NCBI GenBank assembly: GCA_904063045.1 | Contig: CAJFCJ010000007.1 | Span: 4,471,404 to 4,535,403 of the forward strand | Reading direction: 5' to 3' | Source: Dimorphilus gyrociliatus | Lineage: Eukaryota; Annelida; Polychaeta; Dinophilidae | Length of the DNA stretch: 64,000 nucleotides | Shown: positions 24,096-37,387 of the stretch, one piece after another | Position numbering within the stretch: the stretch's first letter is position 1 | How the letters are laid out: every line of letters starts with the position of its first letter | Program-made: the position numbers and the translations under genes | Notes under the pieces: generated by a model | What the model was told of the DNA's origin: nothing | Database searches by the model: none | What the model saw: only the letters and a program-made list of their open reading frames with translations

Positions 24096-26079
24096 AAAGC
24101 ATTCAAATAAAATGAAAAAGTAAAGTAGTTAACATAATGGAAAGAAATATCAAAAATACATAATACAGTAAACTATTCATATATACTATATCTATCTATT
24201 TACTAATACTGTATATAAAGTTTATTAAACATGCAGTAAATAAGTGTAAAAGTAATTTTTGTACTGGATATTAAAAATCGTACACTTAAAATACAGGTTT
24301 TGTTTTCTCACGGCCAATTGACAAAAACAAAAGGTTTTGGGGCTTGAAATATATAATCTTTTGAATTGACAGAATTGTACCATAAGCTATAGCGAAACAC
24401 ACATTTCTAAAAATAGACACTCTATATATAATAATGAATAAAAGACTAAAGAAAAATACTATATACGTATGTTCTTTTTTATTATTAATTCCTTATAAAC
24501 AATAAAGACAAAAAAAAACAACGAAAAAGAGATGTTTATGGGATATTTTTAGAATATTTTTCTACCTTTGTTTGTTCTATTTTTAATTCTTAATTTAATA
24601 TTTTATACTCGAAAATTACTATGTTCCTTTATTGTCTATTTAGTCATTAATAAGGACACTTGTTTTTGGAGATAGAGTTAGTCTATTATGCTCTTTATAC
24701 AATATTTGTTATAGAAGAACAAATTGAAAAGAAATACATAAATGGTTTAAAAGATTGATTTTATGATATATCAGTACGTTGATTTCTATCCATTTCTTTT
24801 TCTAATCTAACCTTTTAACCTTCAATGTGAACATAAAAAGGTTAATGAATTGACTGTAAATGTGTTTGACACAAGTTTAAAGACATTATCATTCAAGATA
24901 ATCTTGAGATACGGACAATTTTTAAAAGGTTTATTAAGAGTAGAATTATAAATTTTCTTCATTTTTGTCCTATAGATTCTTTTAAAATCAATTAATCATA
25001 CAAGATATAAACAATATGAATCAGTCATCAAATTTTCTAAGCAATTCTACCTTCTTTTTCTTCTCTGTACGATTTTTAATGTTTCATATAGGCAAATCAC
25101 ACTCCTAACTATTCAATGTAGGGAATTTTAACGCCATCTATAATGAAAACACAAAGTAAAGACAATAGAGAAAATTATCATTTATTCTTTAACCTATGTA
25201 TTGATTATTGTTATTTCTCTTCTAAAGACTACAACTTTTTGTGTTTTAATTAAAAGGTTGGTAGGTAGGCCTATTCTGTGCAAAAGTATAAAGTTACCTT
25301 ATTTATATATAAGAAAGTTATAAACAATGGATAAAAAAAGAAACTAAGTAGATCACTGTTGTATTGATTGATTATAACGGACAAGCAAGTTTCCAATTAT
25401 TTTCAACTCAGATAATTACGAAATAATAAGTAAGAATGTACATAGGCATAATTTTTTTTGTGAGTGTTAACCTCCCCTATCCCTCTTTAAAAAAATACAG
25501 TATAACAAAAAAAAACATTCAGTAAGTAAACGCAAACAGAATTAAATGATCAGCATACGTATTGTCTAGCAAACGATAATCGCAAGGAAACAAACGCCAT
25601 TCGAGTACACAAAAAGAAATTGATTAACTGCGACCCTTTCGTGACACTGGTATTGATATTTACATTAAATAACCTTGTACTCGACAAGAGGACATTTGTT
25701 ACCTGTCGATTAATTTTGTTTATTTTAAGACTTTTACTCTTTATTTTGACAAGCTGAAGTATCTTTATACACTATTTTTTTCCTAAACATATTAAATACA
25801 GTATTTTACATTTGTAACTATTTCTGTTACAATAAGCGAGCTTTGTAGTACAAGTAAAAAGCTTTAAACAATGCACATAGGGTAAAGATATACTCTTGAA
25901 TAAATGAATCGTTTGTATGTTACTCCCTTTTTTCCTGTCACTGCTTTTTGTCTTTTTCATTCTTTCTTTTTCTCACTCCTATAAATATTTTATTATCAAA
26001 GCATCTAAATTTATTATACTTTCTTTTATTTATACTGTAATGACGGTATAAAATTCAAAATAAAAACTAAATTGTTTCA

Positions 26080-29000
26080 CTAAACTTCCTTATTCAGAAA
26101 ACTATTGGCTAACCGCACGATTTCAGGCTTTGCAGATTTTGACGCGTATTTCTGTTCAATACGACGAGCTAACGAACTGAAAGATATAAGCACAGTTTTA
26201 GCTTTAGCTCTTCTCTTTAATAAGTTTCATGTTATAATATATTTACCTGGATGAGACTTCCGGCAACTTGTAGCTTCCATCTTCCTGTTTTTCTAACATT
26301 TCCAATACTCGGCTAATATTTCTTGTCCGCTTTCTCATTTCATCTTGAACAAATGCCATGGTTGTGTCGGGTATTGGCATTGACTCTATTCGAGCCAATA
26401 AAGAATTTAAATCATTATTTAATAAATCTAATGAGCAAGTATCCATTTTTTCGCAATTAGCCAATAATTCCAAAGTAGTATTTACATTGACATAATCGTA
26501 TAATACTTTCCCAGACTTGGTCCAGCCACATATTTTTCCACCATCTTGAACAGCCTTTTCCAGTTTTTCTAATAATGACCTAACGTAATCAACTTTCGGC
26601 TTCCTTTGAAGAAAAAGTGACTTTGGCGCTACTTTCTCAACTAGTATTTTTTCGCATTCGGTATAAGCCTCAGATTTCAATAGATGCCAACATTCTGCAT
26701 CAACGTCTCCCGAAACGCGGGCTTTAATTGCTTTTGCCTGGTGTAGATAACGCTCGGGCAAGTACAAACGATTCAATATAAATTCTTCTTCAGAAGTCCA
26801 ATCATCTTCTCCCTTTCCCAGAGTTCCGTGACGTAGAAGAACCTCTTTTATATAACTTTCGCGGCGTCTTTCATTTTCGACGTGAGCAAGAACAAATATT
26901 GACCATTGATAGAGTCCTAAGCCTTCAAGTAGAGATGCATACGATAAATGCAAACGTTCAACAAATATTTCATCTAAATGCCTATATTCTAAACTGTAGA
27001 GTGCATGCCATAAATGCCATGCTAATCTGACGTCCAACGGGTTATTTGTATAGGAATTAGTTGATAGTATATCCGACAATTTGACGCTGGCTTTATCGCA
27101 AAAGAGTTGGAGTAATTGAAAGCGAACATCTTTTGTGGAATGGGACTTGTTTTTTCCGAGATAGTCAGGTACTGGTGGGGCGCAATATGCACCATGCTTT
27201 GTTTTTCCTTGATAAGCCTCCTCGTAAGCCTCTAAACCACTTTTGATTGTATCAGTGCTCTTGCAATAGAACCATAGATGCATGGCAAGACATCTCTTCC
27301 AGTCTAGATTGTCGCAAACATTAATGGTGCCTCCATTTCCACTCCAAACCATACAACCTGCTAAAGTTGCATATATTTTCAGGTAATCTTCTTCAATGAA
27401 TAAATCAGCTTCGGTACGTTGCCAGCAGGCTAATTGTGTCCGAACAAGCTGCTTCACTTTTTCATTAGAACAAGCCTGTGCCAAGATCAAGGCCATCTTA
27501 AGGTTTCCACATTTTATCGCCAAATTGCACGCATTCTGTAACCGTCTTGCGGTCAATTCGGAGAAAATTTTTTTCTCGGAACTGCATTCACTTAGACAGT
27601 CAACAGCGAATTGTTGTAACCATTCAGTTACGTAATCTTTTCGTAGCATTTGAATTTCGTAATCAGTTCTCATATCGTCAATATTTAAGTCAGACCAAAG
27701 AGCAACGCCTAATTTCCAAACTGATGACGAGAGTTTTAATACATTATCATCTTTTACATCTGGCAAAACATTTTGTAAATTATCAGCGTAGGAATGAAGC
27801 AAACGGCTATCCTCTCTAGGTTTCAAGTGAACCAGTCTTTCACCGTTAGTGAAATCAGTAAATTCTAAAGCTGTTTGCAACAAGCATTCCGTTCCAAAAG
27901 CTGACATTGAATTTTCATCAATCATTTTTACCATATCAACTTTAAAAGGGGTTCCTACTAAAGCATCCTGCATATCAACTAGAGGCCGAATTAAAACGTT
28001 TGATGACCACCCACATCGAAAAGATCGGCATAAATCATTCACAGATTTTACAATCTGAACAGATTGTTTCCAAGGGACAAACCAAGGATGTAACGAATTT
28101 GTTCTTATTGTTGGTACAATGTTCTCATCTTCATCTCCCATTGAAGAGGGAATTAAAATTCCTTCTGGTTCTGGTTCTTCATACTCTTCATCCTTTTTAA
28201 TTTCTTCAGGTTCTTCCATCAGCTCAGGTGGAGGCTCTATTGATTTTTCATACATCTTAAAATTTCCTCCAAGTCCCGTCGATTTTGGGACAATCTTCAA
28301 GGGAGTCACTACTATTTTAAAAAGATAACAATTAATTACATTAATATTTTGAAACACTAACAATTTTAACGAAGGTTCAAAAGCAATAATTTATATAAGC
28401 TGAGAGATAAGAGCCTACATGCTATTCACTTGTCTTTCATGAAATAAGAAATAGAAACCTTTTTCATCCGTTTGCATATTAGTCTCCTCCTCTTCATCGT
28501 CGTCGAAGAACGATGCTTTCATCATTTGAACGTCATAGGCAGATACGCCTAGGCGAACAGCCAACTGATGGCTTATAGGCAGTGTAGAACGTGGTTGAAC
28601 TTCTATGTGTAAATCAATTTATTTTTATTAAAATTACAATTTTAAAATATAGAAATAAACAATCAAAAGAGCGAAGAGTAACCTTCTTCAATTTCTTCAA
28701 CAATTTTCTTGGCTTCTTCTTCTGCTTTTTCTTTTTCTTTCTCACTTTTCGTTTCAACTACTTCCTTTTCTGCCACTTTCGAGCCAATAACTTCTTTTTT
28801 GTCTATCTTCAGCTTCTTATCAACAACTTCATCTGCTAGATCGTCATCATCATCAGCTAAACCGTATCTAGTGAAATGCTTAACTTCGAAGACCCAGCTA
28901 CCTGTTTCTGGTCTATAGTCTAGGAATTTACCATCCATTTTTAGAGTCGCCCTTTCTAGTTTATTGGCATAGCGCATATCCATCAGTCGCTCAAAATCTT

Positions 29001-31649
29001 TTATAGGACTTTGAGTCGACTTATCAATAGGCCAAACGCCATCTAAGGTAATTTGAGCTCTCTTGTTCAATCCATTGCCTACTTCTGGTTTATTTTCATC
29101 ATTAGGATAAACAGTGACTTCATGTTTTCTGAAGTGAACTAAATCATCCAAATCAAGGCCTGTTATATCTGTTTGTCCATGAAAGTAGACATTTCCATAT
29201 CCATGTCTTCCTATAACGAAATTTTCGACAATGCATCTATTTTCACTGTCAATATTGGCAACTAAATCTTCCCATTTTGGATAGGTGTAATAATCACAGC
29301 GATTTAGCTTTAGGCCAGATGGATGAGTTGGACGGGAAAACTGAACTTCAGTTGTTTCTTCGCTCTCAGTTATGTCAAGAACTTTTCTAACTGAAGTATC
29401 TAGAACATGCAACGATGTATTCATTGATTTTTTTTCTTCAAGTTTTTCATTTTCTTTTCCATTGGCATATGTAGACAGATCAATTGTTGAATCAGCAGGA
29501 GATTTATTAATAGATAGATTAGGAGTAGAAACACCTCCAGGTACTTTCTTCTTGAGAACTAATTTTTTGACGTCACTTTTCTTTGAAAACACGCTTGCAT
29601 TTGAAACATCATCTTCCTCTTCCAATCCATCAAAGAGTGAATTACCCGTTGAACTAGAATTTAGAGGTTTTGGGCGAATGCGACTGGTAGAGCGTGGAGT
29701 TGAGCGTCGTCTAGTTGGATTAAACGCTGGCGAAATAGCAGCCTTTTGTGCACTTGGATTAGTTGGTTTCAAAACTTCTTCCTTTTTCTTTGGATCCGCA
29801 TTCTTTAAGTTATTAAACAATGGCGAATCACCATAAGGGTTTTGGCTTAACAACATTACTTGCTGCTGCAGCTGTTGCTGAGTATTATTTGTTGAAGCAG
29901 CCTGATTATTGGTTACAGTATTTGTTCCAAAAGAACCTAAGCTACTATTAAATAAGGATCCACTTGTGTTTCCTGTACCAGGTGCGTTAAAATTAAAGGG
30001 TTTTGGATTACTGTTATTATTAAATAATCCGCCAGTTGCTCCTGTTGTATTGGTGCCGAATGTACCTAAATTTGATCCAAAATTTGTTGCTGTTGACGTT
30101 TGACCAAAAGATGAACCAAATGATGGCTTCTGACCAGAGAAAAGTCCTCCAGTAGAGGTTGAGCTAGTTCCGAAACCTGAAAAGGATCCCATTAAAATCT
30201 CCGATGAGAGCAATAATGCAGTTAAACGTTTTCCACTTACCTGCTTGGGTTTGATTTTGACCAAATGAAAAACTAGATGCTGTAGTAGTTGGTTTTTGGC
30301 CAAACAGATTGTTTTGTTGATTTCCTTGATTAAAATTGAATCCTGTGTTTGTATTTGTGCTACCAAAAAGGTTAGTTGAAGCCTGAGTGGTAGTTGTGTT
30401 AAATCCAGTTGGCTATTAAAACGAAATTATAAATGGCAACTAAAGTAACAATGAAACTATGAACCTTTGCTTGACCGAACAAGGATGTACTTGTATTTGT
30501 ATTCTGTCCGCCAAACGTGAATGATGGAGCAGATGTAGTTGTTTGACCGAACAAACCTGTACTTTGACCTGTGTGGGGAATAGTTTTTTTTTTTAAGATA
30601 TTCAAGGATTTAAACAAAACATGATGCTTTACTTGTTTGCTGTGGTTGCTGTCCAAAGCTAAAACCTGATGTTGTAGGATTATCTTTTTTGCCAAACAAG
30701 CCACTGCTAGACTGGTTAGAATTAAATCCACTAAAACCTGTAGATGCAGAAGAAGAGGCAAAATTTGAGGTGTTTTGTGCACCGAAGAGAGTGCCGGGTG
30801 TGCCACCTGAGCCAGCAGATTTCCTGTTGGCTTCGTAGTCCTCTGTTCGTAGTTCTTCTAAAGATTTATTTTCATACTCTTTCATAGCGGTTATACATTG
30901 GTGTTTCGTGTTGACGCTTTGTGACACGCTTCCTTTCATCATAGTATCACTTCCGTGTGGAGGATTAAACTTGATAGTTGTTCCGCTTTGACCTCCTCCC
31001 GAAAATATTCCTCCTGAAGTATTGTTATTGTTACCAAACAAACCACCAGATGAACTTGCCGTATTTGAAGAACCGAATAGCCCACCTCCAGTATTGTTTG
31101 ATCCTCCAGTGGTACCAGTTCCTGTGTTACCGAATGCTGTTTCCATAAAAACAATTAGTAAAAAACTACTTTTTAATAGCTTATAAATATTTACAAAATC
31201 CTGTGGTTGAACCAAACATGTTGCCACTTTGATTATTGGTAGAACCAAATAATCCTCCTCCACCTGTTGAACTTGTGCCTCCAGCATTGGTCTGATTTTG
31301 AGTTCCAAAACTTCCAAATCCGGATGAGGTAGTGGTAGTGGAAAAACCGCTACTTCCTCCAAATATACCTCCACCTGAATTTGAATTATTGTTTGTACCG
31401 AAAACGGATTTATTTTGCTGGCCAAAGGTGGAACCAGATCCAAAAGAGCCTTTTTAGTATAAGACAATTATTGATAACTCTATGGAGATTAATAAAAACT
31501 TACTCGTAGGTGTTCCAAAGCTGTTTCCTCCACCACCAAATCCACTCGTTCCTTTAAATAGCATTTTTGTGAATTTTCAACTTAAAAAATCTTCTTTACT
31601 TACCCGTGGAGCCAAACGAAAATTTGTTGGTGTTATTTGAGCCGAACAT
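26080..31649 (-). CDS. NUP98: Nup98-Nup96 nucleoporin precursor
   Basis: Ten exons give one intact frame of 1642 residues: 31649..31604, 31551..31504, 31449..31195, 31136..30633, 30568..30465, 30412..30241, 30176..28683, 28602..28459, 28311..26247, 26176..26080. Residues 1 to about 640 are FG/GLFG repeats interrupted by a GLEBS motif (from [14 protein letters not shown], about 168-222) that binds the mRNA export factor Rae1/Gle2. An autoproteolytic domain follows and ends with the cleavage motif HF|T at 810-812. The remainder is Nup96, including [19 protein letters not shown], an alpha-helical scaffold of the Nup107-160 (Y) complex. After self-cleavage the halves act separately at the nuclear pore. 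Exon 7 reads 20 bases past its donor to a stop, so an unspliced Nup98-only product is possible. The cleavage residue is Thr where the family normally has Ser. Confidence 0.96.
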
Positions 31650-32366
31650 GATTTACGGAAGTCTCTCACTTACGTCAAGGTCGTCTGTAAAAACAATTTA
31701 GACCTTGTGTTTATATACTTTTGTTATTTTATTTCATATTTTCATTTAAAATTACATAACAAGACTAATGATTCATGATAAACGTGGGTTTTCATATAGC
31801 GTAAATGAAACGTTTTCGCGCGCCGAAGTGAAAGACCATTAAAACGCAGTTACAAAACAAAATTATTTCCTAATTTTCCAACAGAAATAAAAAAATTATT
31901 AGTTTACATGATTCTATTCATTTTTAAAGAATCTTTTCTTTAAATAAAACAATACCGGCGAACTTTACCTTTTGCTTGAATTTCACATCTAGCAAATATG
32001 GCGACGTCTTGCTTTAATACGAAAGAGCTTCCAATTTTTACGATGTCCGTAGGGAATATTTCACCAATAAAATTCGAGTTTCCAGCACATTTATTTGCAA
32101 TAGCGCCTTATTTTATGAAATCTTCCCTAATTCTTTAAATTCAAGTTCAGCAAATAAAATTTTTACACAGATGAAGCAACTACATTCCTAGTAGCAAATA
32201 TTGTATTGATAGCAAGTATGTAAACATCGAACTATAGACGGTTGTGACAGAAATAAGAATAATCATAATAAAGTTTATGGCTACATAGTTGGAAAGTCAT
32301 CAGAATGTTCATGAAACACGGTAGTCAAATAATTTCCTCAAAATAAATTTTAATATAAGAAAATAA
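31650..32366. other. Nup98-Nup96 upstream region, containing a diverged repeat
   Basis: This 5' flank of the minus-strand Nup98-Nup96 gene carries an ATGGCGAC word near 31999 and a block (31861-32180) that has a diverged copy at 35473-35765. No coding exon is seen. Confidence 0.55.
31861..32180. repeat. Diverged direct repeat, copy 1 (Nup98 5' flank)
   Basis: Aligns with 35473-35765 in the same orientation. Shared stretches include ttctttaaataaaa, cttccaatttttacgatgtcc against tttccaatttttgtggtgtcc, and aaaatttttacacagat against aaaattttacatagat. Small gaps and many substitutions show an old duplication. Confidence 0.65.
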
Positions 32367-33897
32367 TTAATTCTAATAAATTTATAGAAAAAAGTAAATA
32401 ATTTGATGTTTGATTGTATTAGAATAGTTAAAAACTTATTAAAGGTTTCTGTTGATCAACTGGCAATATATTTTCATTCTCTTTCTACATGTTAAAAGAC
32501 AGCAATAGTATTAAAGAAACATTTGACTGGCTTAATTATTACCTTAAATATGTCAACAAACACATACAAATACTTTCTACATTTTTATTGACTAGTTATT
32601 AAAAGTGAACTCTGAATCTTCTCTTATGAGTATTGTGCCTCTTTTTTTCTAAAATTGACAAATTGACAATCCTGCCTTTCGATAGCTTTTCTTATATACC
32701 TCGACACTTTCAAAGTGAATATTTTTCTACGAGTTTACCAATTCTTTCAAAAGGTAGATGTTACACGTTTCACAATTAATTAATGAATCAGGACTATTTG
32801 GATACAATGAACATAGTTCTGTTAAACTATTATAAATTACAGCAACACAGGATGTGGCTATTTCACAAAAAAATGCACAATTAATAACTGATCGACTCTT
32901 CAACTTATCCAGAATTGTTGGTGACGTTGAATCGAACTTCCTTTTCACCAAAACATATATTGGACTTTTCTCTATGAAATTCAACGTGATTAATTTGAAT
33001 ATTAAAATATCTATAGAAATTTACCAGGTAATTCTGCTGTTGTTGTTGATGGGACGGCTGTTGTTGTTGGAGCGCTTGTCGTTTCTTTAATGACGAAACA
33101 GTAAATTAGTATAGTTAGAATATAATAAAACACAACCATAATACTCTGAGTTGTAGTTTCTTCGAAGAAAAGCTCCGACGGAGTTGTTGGTGCCATTATT
33201 GTTGTATCTTCAGTAGTTAGAAATTGTTTTTCCTCAAAATAAACATATTTTTATAATAATTAACATCTTTTATATGTTTAAGTGCTATTATTACTTTTTG
33301 GCACATAACACCGTTCAAATCAGAGCGATTTTGTTCAACCCAAATTCCATTGGTTACTCCTCCTTGAGATAGTTTCATTGCAAATGCTTCATCTACCTTG
33401 GGTACGTTGCCAGCAAAAAACCAATATAGCAATTTTGTTCCATCGTCGTAACGATTGCGTAATATATAGCCATCGTTTGTTTTATTCTCTGAAATGTTTA
33501 AGTGTTCTATTTATAGAAGAAGAAAGCAGAGCAAACTTACCAAAGTCTCTAACTCCCAACCAGTAACCACTTTTGATATTTGGATTTTGTATCCCTTGTA
33601 ATAAAGATTGCACGTCGGTATTTTCTATCGCCGACTTTATTCTAACCATTGTAAGTCCTTTTGCAGAACAAAACGACCTGAAAGTTAATGTACTTGTTAA
33701 AATCATTACATCTATCTTCATATTAAACTTACAAAGTATCTTCCCACGTTTTACTTATAGATTGATTTATATAGTAGCAAAAATTTCCAAGAGGTCCTTC
33801 CCCCCAGCCAGTGGCAGTTGGACATTGGCAATCAATTTGAGGATAGAGATGACGAATTAGAAGATAAACCGAGATAAAATTTTTCATCATAATTAAC
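32367..33897. repeat. 1531-bp recent duplication, copy A
   Basis: Co-linear with 41221-42751 at a constant offset of 8854 bases, without net insertion or deletion. By eye I found only four mismatches: at 32469, 32476, 32595 and 33871. The homology starts in the 3' flank of the lectin gene and ends 7 bases upstream of its start codon. Confidence 0.95.
32727..33890 (-). CDS. Secreted C-type lectin / Thr-rich / PAN-like protein, copy A
   Basis: Six exons, 33890..33733, 33677..33541, 33488..33295, 33232..33145, 33084..33025 and 32971..32727, give 293 residues. The start is the ATG ATG at 33890, before a short hydrophobic segment (about 4-15) that may be a signal peptide. Residues about 21-165 form a C-type lectin-like domain (CPTATGWGEGPLGNFCYY, WLGVRDFG, GVMCQK). 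The canonical calcium-binding EPN or QPD and WND triplets are not evident, so sugar binding is uncertain. A Thr/Pro-rich stalk follows, then a Cys-rich module with NCAFFCEIATSC spacing like PAN/apple domains. The likely role is extracellular recognition or adhesion. A 62-bp intron inside the stalk reads open and would mimic a membrane helix if retained. Copy B is nearly identical. Confidence 0.8.
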
Positions 33898-34020
33898 TGA
33901 CTTGATGATTTTGCTCCTCGATTGAACAATGATATTACATAGTGCTTTAAACTGTTTGCATTCATTGGATCAATAAGGATACTCTTGTTTACTTAATAAT
34001 GGTTAATATATAAAGTAGTC

Positions 34021-35066
34021 TGCATAAAAATTGGAACGCCATAAATTTTGATAAGCTGAACACTAAAGATCTTTTTCACAAAGAAAAAAGATTTTTTATT
34101 TTATTTTTTCTGTCTTAAATATTAGATTAAACATAGATATATCTTCTAAATAGAATTTTCTTCCATAATTCCTCCTAAGAGTCGAATTGTGGACCATCAT
34201 AAACAAGTTTTTTGGTGAGGTGCCACATGTTCTCAATTGGGCTGAGGTCAGGGCTCTTTGCTGGCCAATCAAGAAGGTAGATGTCATTCATCTGAAAGGC
34301 TCTTTTGTTGTCCTAGCAGTATGGCACCCAGTATTGTCTTGCTGGAAGATGTACTTCCTCCGCATTCTAGCTGATATATTTTCTATTACAGGCAGAACAT
34401 CTTCACCCTGAAGTCTTTTTCACCATGATCTGTCCATGTTCTGAAGTCATCAGGGCCACTCAGTGAGAATCTAGCCTCATCGAAGAAAATTACTTTAGAC
34501 CAGTCTAGATTATCACTGATCATTTTAAGACAATACATTTTTCTTCTTTTGCAATTGTTGGATGTGTGGTCATGTCTTTGTCTCACTCATTTATACTTGA
34601 AATTTTGTCTTTTCAGCTCCCTCTGAATTGTTGCTATGCTTACATCTACTTTCAATTCCTGTAAAATTTTTCCTGCTATCACCCTTTCCTTATTTATTTT
34701 CAATTTCTTTATTATTCTTTTCATCCTGCCTATGTCTCTCTCTGTAAGTCTCTTTGGACGACCCCTATTCTCCTGTTCTGGTGGATTGCATCATAGAACA
34801 TTGCTAACTGATGATGGTGCCAGCCCCAAAACCCTTGCTGTTGCTCTTAATTTTCCTATTTCCTTATATTTCCTCAGTACAAGATCCCCTAATGTCTTTA
34901 CTCCACGTCATAGTTAAATAAATACAAAAAGAATTAACTAATATAATTGAAATTGACAATAATAGATAAACTTAACTTGGAGAATTGAATAAGTCAAAAA
35001 AATTTTAGTTTACAATGTTTTTTTTAATGCCAAACCAGATATCCAGTGTCTGTTCCAATAATTATG
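34021..35066 (-). mobile_element. Decayed Tc1-like DNA transposon
   Basis: Minus-strand fragments of a DD34E transposase appear in order: a helix-turn-helix part, a GRPK motif before a second helix-turn-helix (around 34760-34600), WSKVIFFDEARF (around 34500), FQQDN, and DLSPIENMW (around 34230). The fragments lie in different frames with stops between them, so no enzyme is made. Ends at about 34021-34037 (cataaaaattggaac) and 35052-35066 (inverted: cataattattggaac) look like eroded terminal inverted repeats. The left end lies about 125 bp beyond the end of lectin duplication copy A. Confidence 0.85.
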
Positions 35067-35947
35067 AAGCGCGGCCAAATAAAGAAAAAATTGATGAAAA
35101 TTACAAAAAATATTTTACTAATAATATTCCCAAATATCATCATTTTCTCAATTTTTTTTCAATATTACGTAAATATTACTCTTTATCTATATAAATTTAG
35201 ACAAAAAAAACTATTTTCATGGGAAAAAACATTTTTGACTGTTATTTTAAATTTGTCCTATCAAAATTTAGGGTGTTTCAATATTTTTGCAGATTACTAT
35301 ATATATATATATATATTTGTATTAGTATTTATATTGAAGGCTGTTCGTAACTTTAAGACATTTTTATTGATTCCAAGAATAATCAATTGAAAGATTTAAT
35401 AAACTTTTGATATTGTTTGAAAGTAGAATTTAATAATTTAATGTGCTTGTGATGTAAATAATTAAGAAAAAGATTGATTTCGGATTATTTTTCCGATAGA
35501 AATAGAAAAAATATAGATTTACATTATTTTTTTCATTTTTATAAACTTTTTCTTTAAATAAAAAGTACTGGCTAATTTTATCTTTCAAAGACAGAACCTT
35601 TACCTTGTTATGTAGCGAAAAAGTTTCCAATTTTTGTGGTGTCCAGAGGGGATATTTCAGGAATATATTTGTGAATATAGAGAATGTTGAATATATTTCG
35701 TGAAACATACCCTATCTCATTGGCGACAAATTCCGTAAACAAAAATTTTACATAGATAAATTTTAGAAAACTATGTAAATTTCCATTATAAAAAGAACTT
35801 TAAATGTAAATTTTAAACTAAAATTTTTGGCTTTTTTTTTCTTTTACTGATGCATCATTGATTCATCAACTTGAAGAGTTTTAAAAAGAAACGTGGGCTT
35901 TAACACCGTATATCCTTATTATCGCTCAGTCTTGAATTTTTGGAAAT
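35067..35947. other. Upstream region of the coiled-coil gene, containing a diverged repeat
   Basis: No exon is supported. The frames at 35046-35390 and 35430-35708 are low-complexity. The block 35473-35765 is a diverged copy of the Nup98 5' flank. Confidence 0.5.
35473..35765. repeat. Diverged direct repeat, copy 2
   Basis: Counterpart of 31861-32180 in the same orientation. It lies about 180 bp upstream of the start codon of the coiled-coil gene. Confidence 0.65.
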
Positions 35948-37352
35948 ATGTACTCGAATCTTTCCATTCCGCCAAGGTCTACTGGAAGAAAGAAGCTTGC
36001 AGACAGCGACGAATTACGATTAAACATGAGAAGATCTAGAGATGACGATGAACTTAGTAGCGATGATGGTTAATTTAAAGAAAATTTTCCAAAATATTTT
36101 CATAGGATTAATTAATGCTTTACTTTATAGAGCTGTTGCAAGGATTCAATTCAACAACCAAAGGAAAAAGTCGATCACCTTACGATGATAGAAGAGGATC
36201 GCCGCTCAGCGTTCAAAATAAGCGCAATTCGTCTAAAAACGCACGCAGTAGTTATTTAGACAAAGGTGATGAAGATGATAGTCTTGGAGGAGGCGTTTTA
36301 AATATGACTATGAAACAGCCATTAAATAGAAATTTCCTAAAAAGTAGTGGTCGTAAATCACCTACTGGAGATTTGTAAGTCTATATGCCTTTTCATATTT
36401 CTGGTGTATTAAATATTTTAAGAAGATTATTTAATTGAAATTTAATAGCATCTCTTTTTTTTTCTTTTACTGTATATACAGTATATATGTATATCATATT
36501 TATTTATTTTTTGATATTTAAGCTCCAAAACGAAAGATTTAGGTAGATGGCAACCACCAAGTTTTTCTGATAGAAATAAAGAAAAAGGTAACTAATATAT
36601 TGATATATAAAATGTAAAATTTGGTTAAATAAACCAAAATAGCAACAATACGTGTGTGTAAATAAGACATTTTAAAAATATATATGCCAATATCTATATC
36701 TATATATGAATTGATCGATTTTTTTGAAATGATAGATATTTTGCTAAGATTTATTAATCTCTTTGCTTTTAAGCTTTATATACCGTATATACTTTATATT
36801 TATTAAAGAAAAAACAGACCAATAAGTCATAGGATAAACTTAATCAGACCTACAATTTCTCTGATCTCTTATTATATTATATATGTATTTAGACAGGGAA
36901 AGGGCATCACCGAAATTTGATGATAATTTTGATAGAGGTTAGCAAAAATAATTTATATACAGTATTTATTCTTCACTATTTTTATTTAATTTATTTAAAA
37001 AGATAAACGTCGAAGAACACCAACAGCTTTAGACTCTTTAGCTGAATCTCCAGTACCAACTCCCAGAAATAGATATAGTCCGAAACCACTAGAAAGGTAT
37101 ATTTTAATTATTATAAAATTATAATTTTATGTTATTTATGCTAATTTTAACTTATATATCATGCTTTTTCATTTTAATAATTTTTTCCCTATCTGCTTTA
37201 CGTTTTATTTCTTTTTGTCGTGTTTAACATTTTTCTTCGACAAATCGTCATTGCTACAGAAAATCAAAATATTCAAAATCAAAATCGCAGCCTCAGCCTT
37301 CTCCAAGAAGTGTCAAATCACGAAGGTTTCTTTTCATTTAACATTTTTACTC

Positions 37353-37387
<35 letters not shown>

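Larger units (their letters stand above)
21413..26079. other. 4.7-kb gene-free segment
   Basis: No coding region is supported on either strand. It contains a CTCF-like site (21588), a GAAT-type repeat (24041-24095), a TAGGCCTA octamer (25266), TA runs and a more complex island at about 23340-23510. It separates the GPCR promoter side from the 3' end of Nup98-Nup96. Confidence 0.55.

Noticed and set aside
28709-30103. Plus-strand frames opposite Nup98
   Set aside because: Antisense shadows of the FG-repeat and C-terminal exons; the minus-strand frame matches Nup98 throughout.
33085-33144. Apparent membrane helix within the lectin stalk
   Set aside because: The stretch is bounded by a usable donor (A|GTATTA) and acceptor (AAAG|AA) that keep frame and join two Thr/Pro-rich segments; at about 60 bp it matches other introns here. 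It remains possible as a retained intron.
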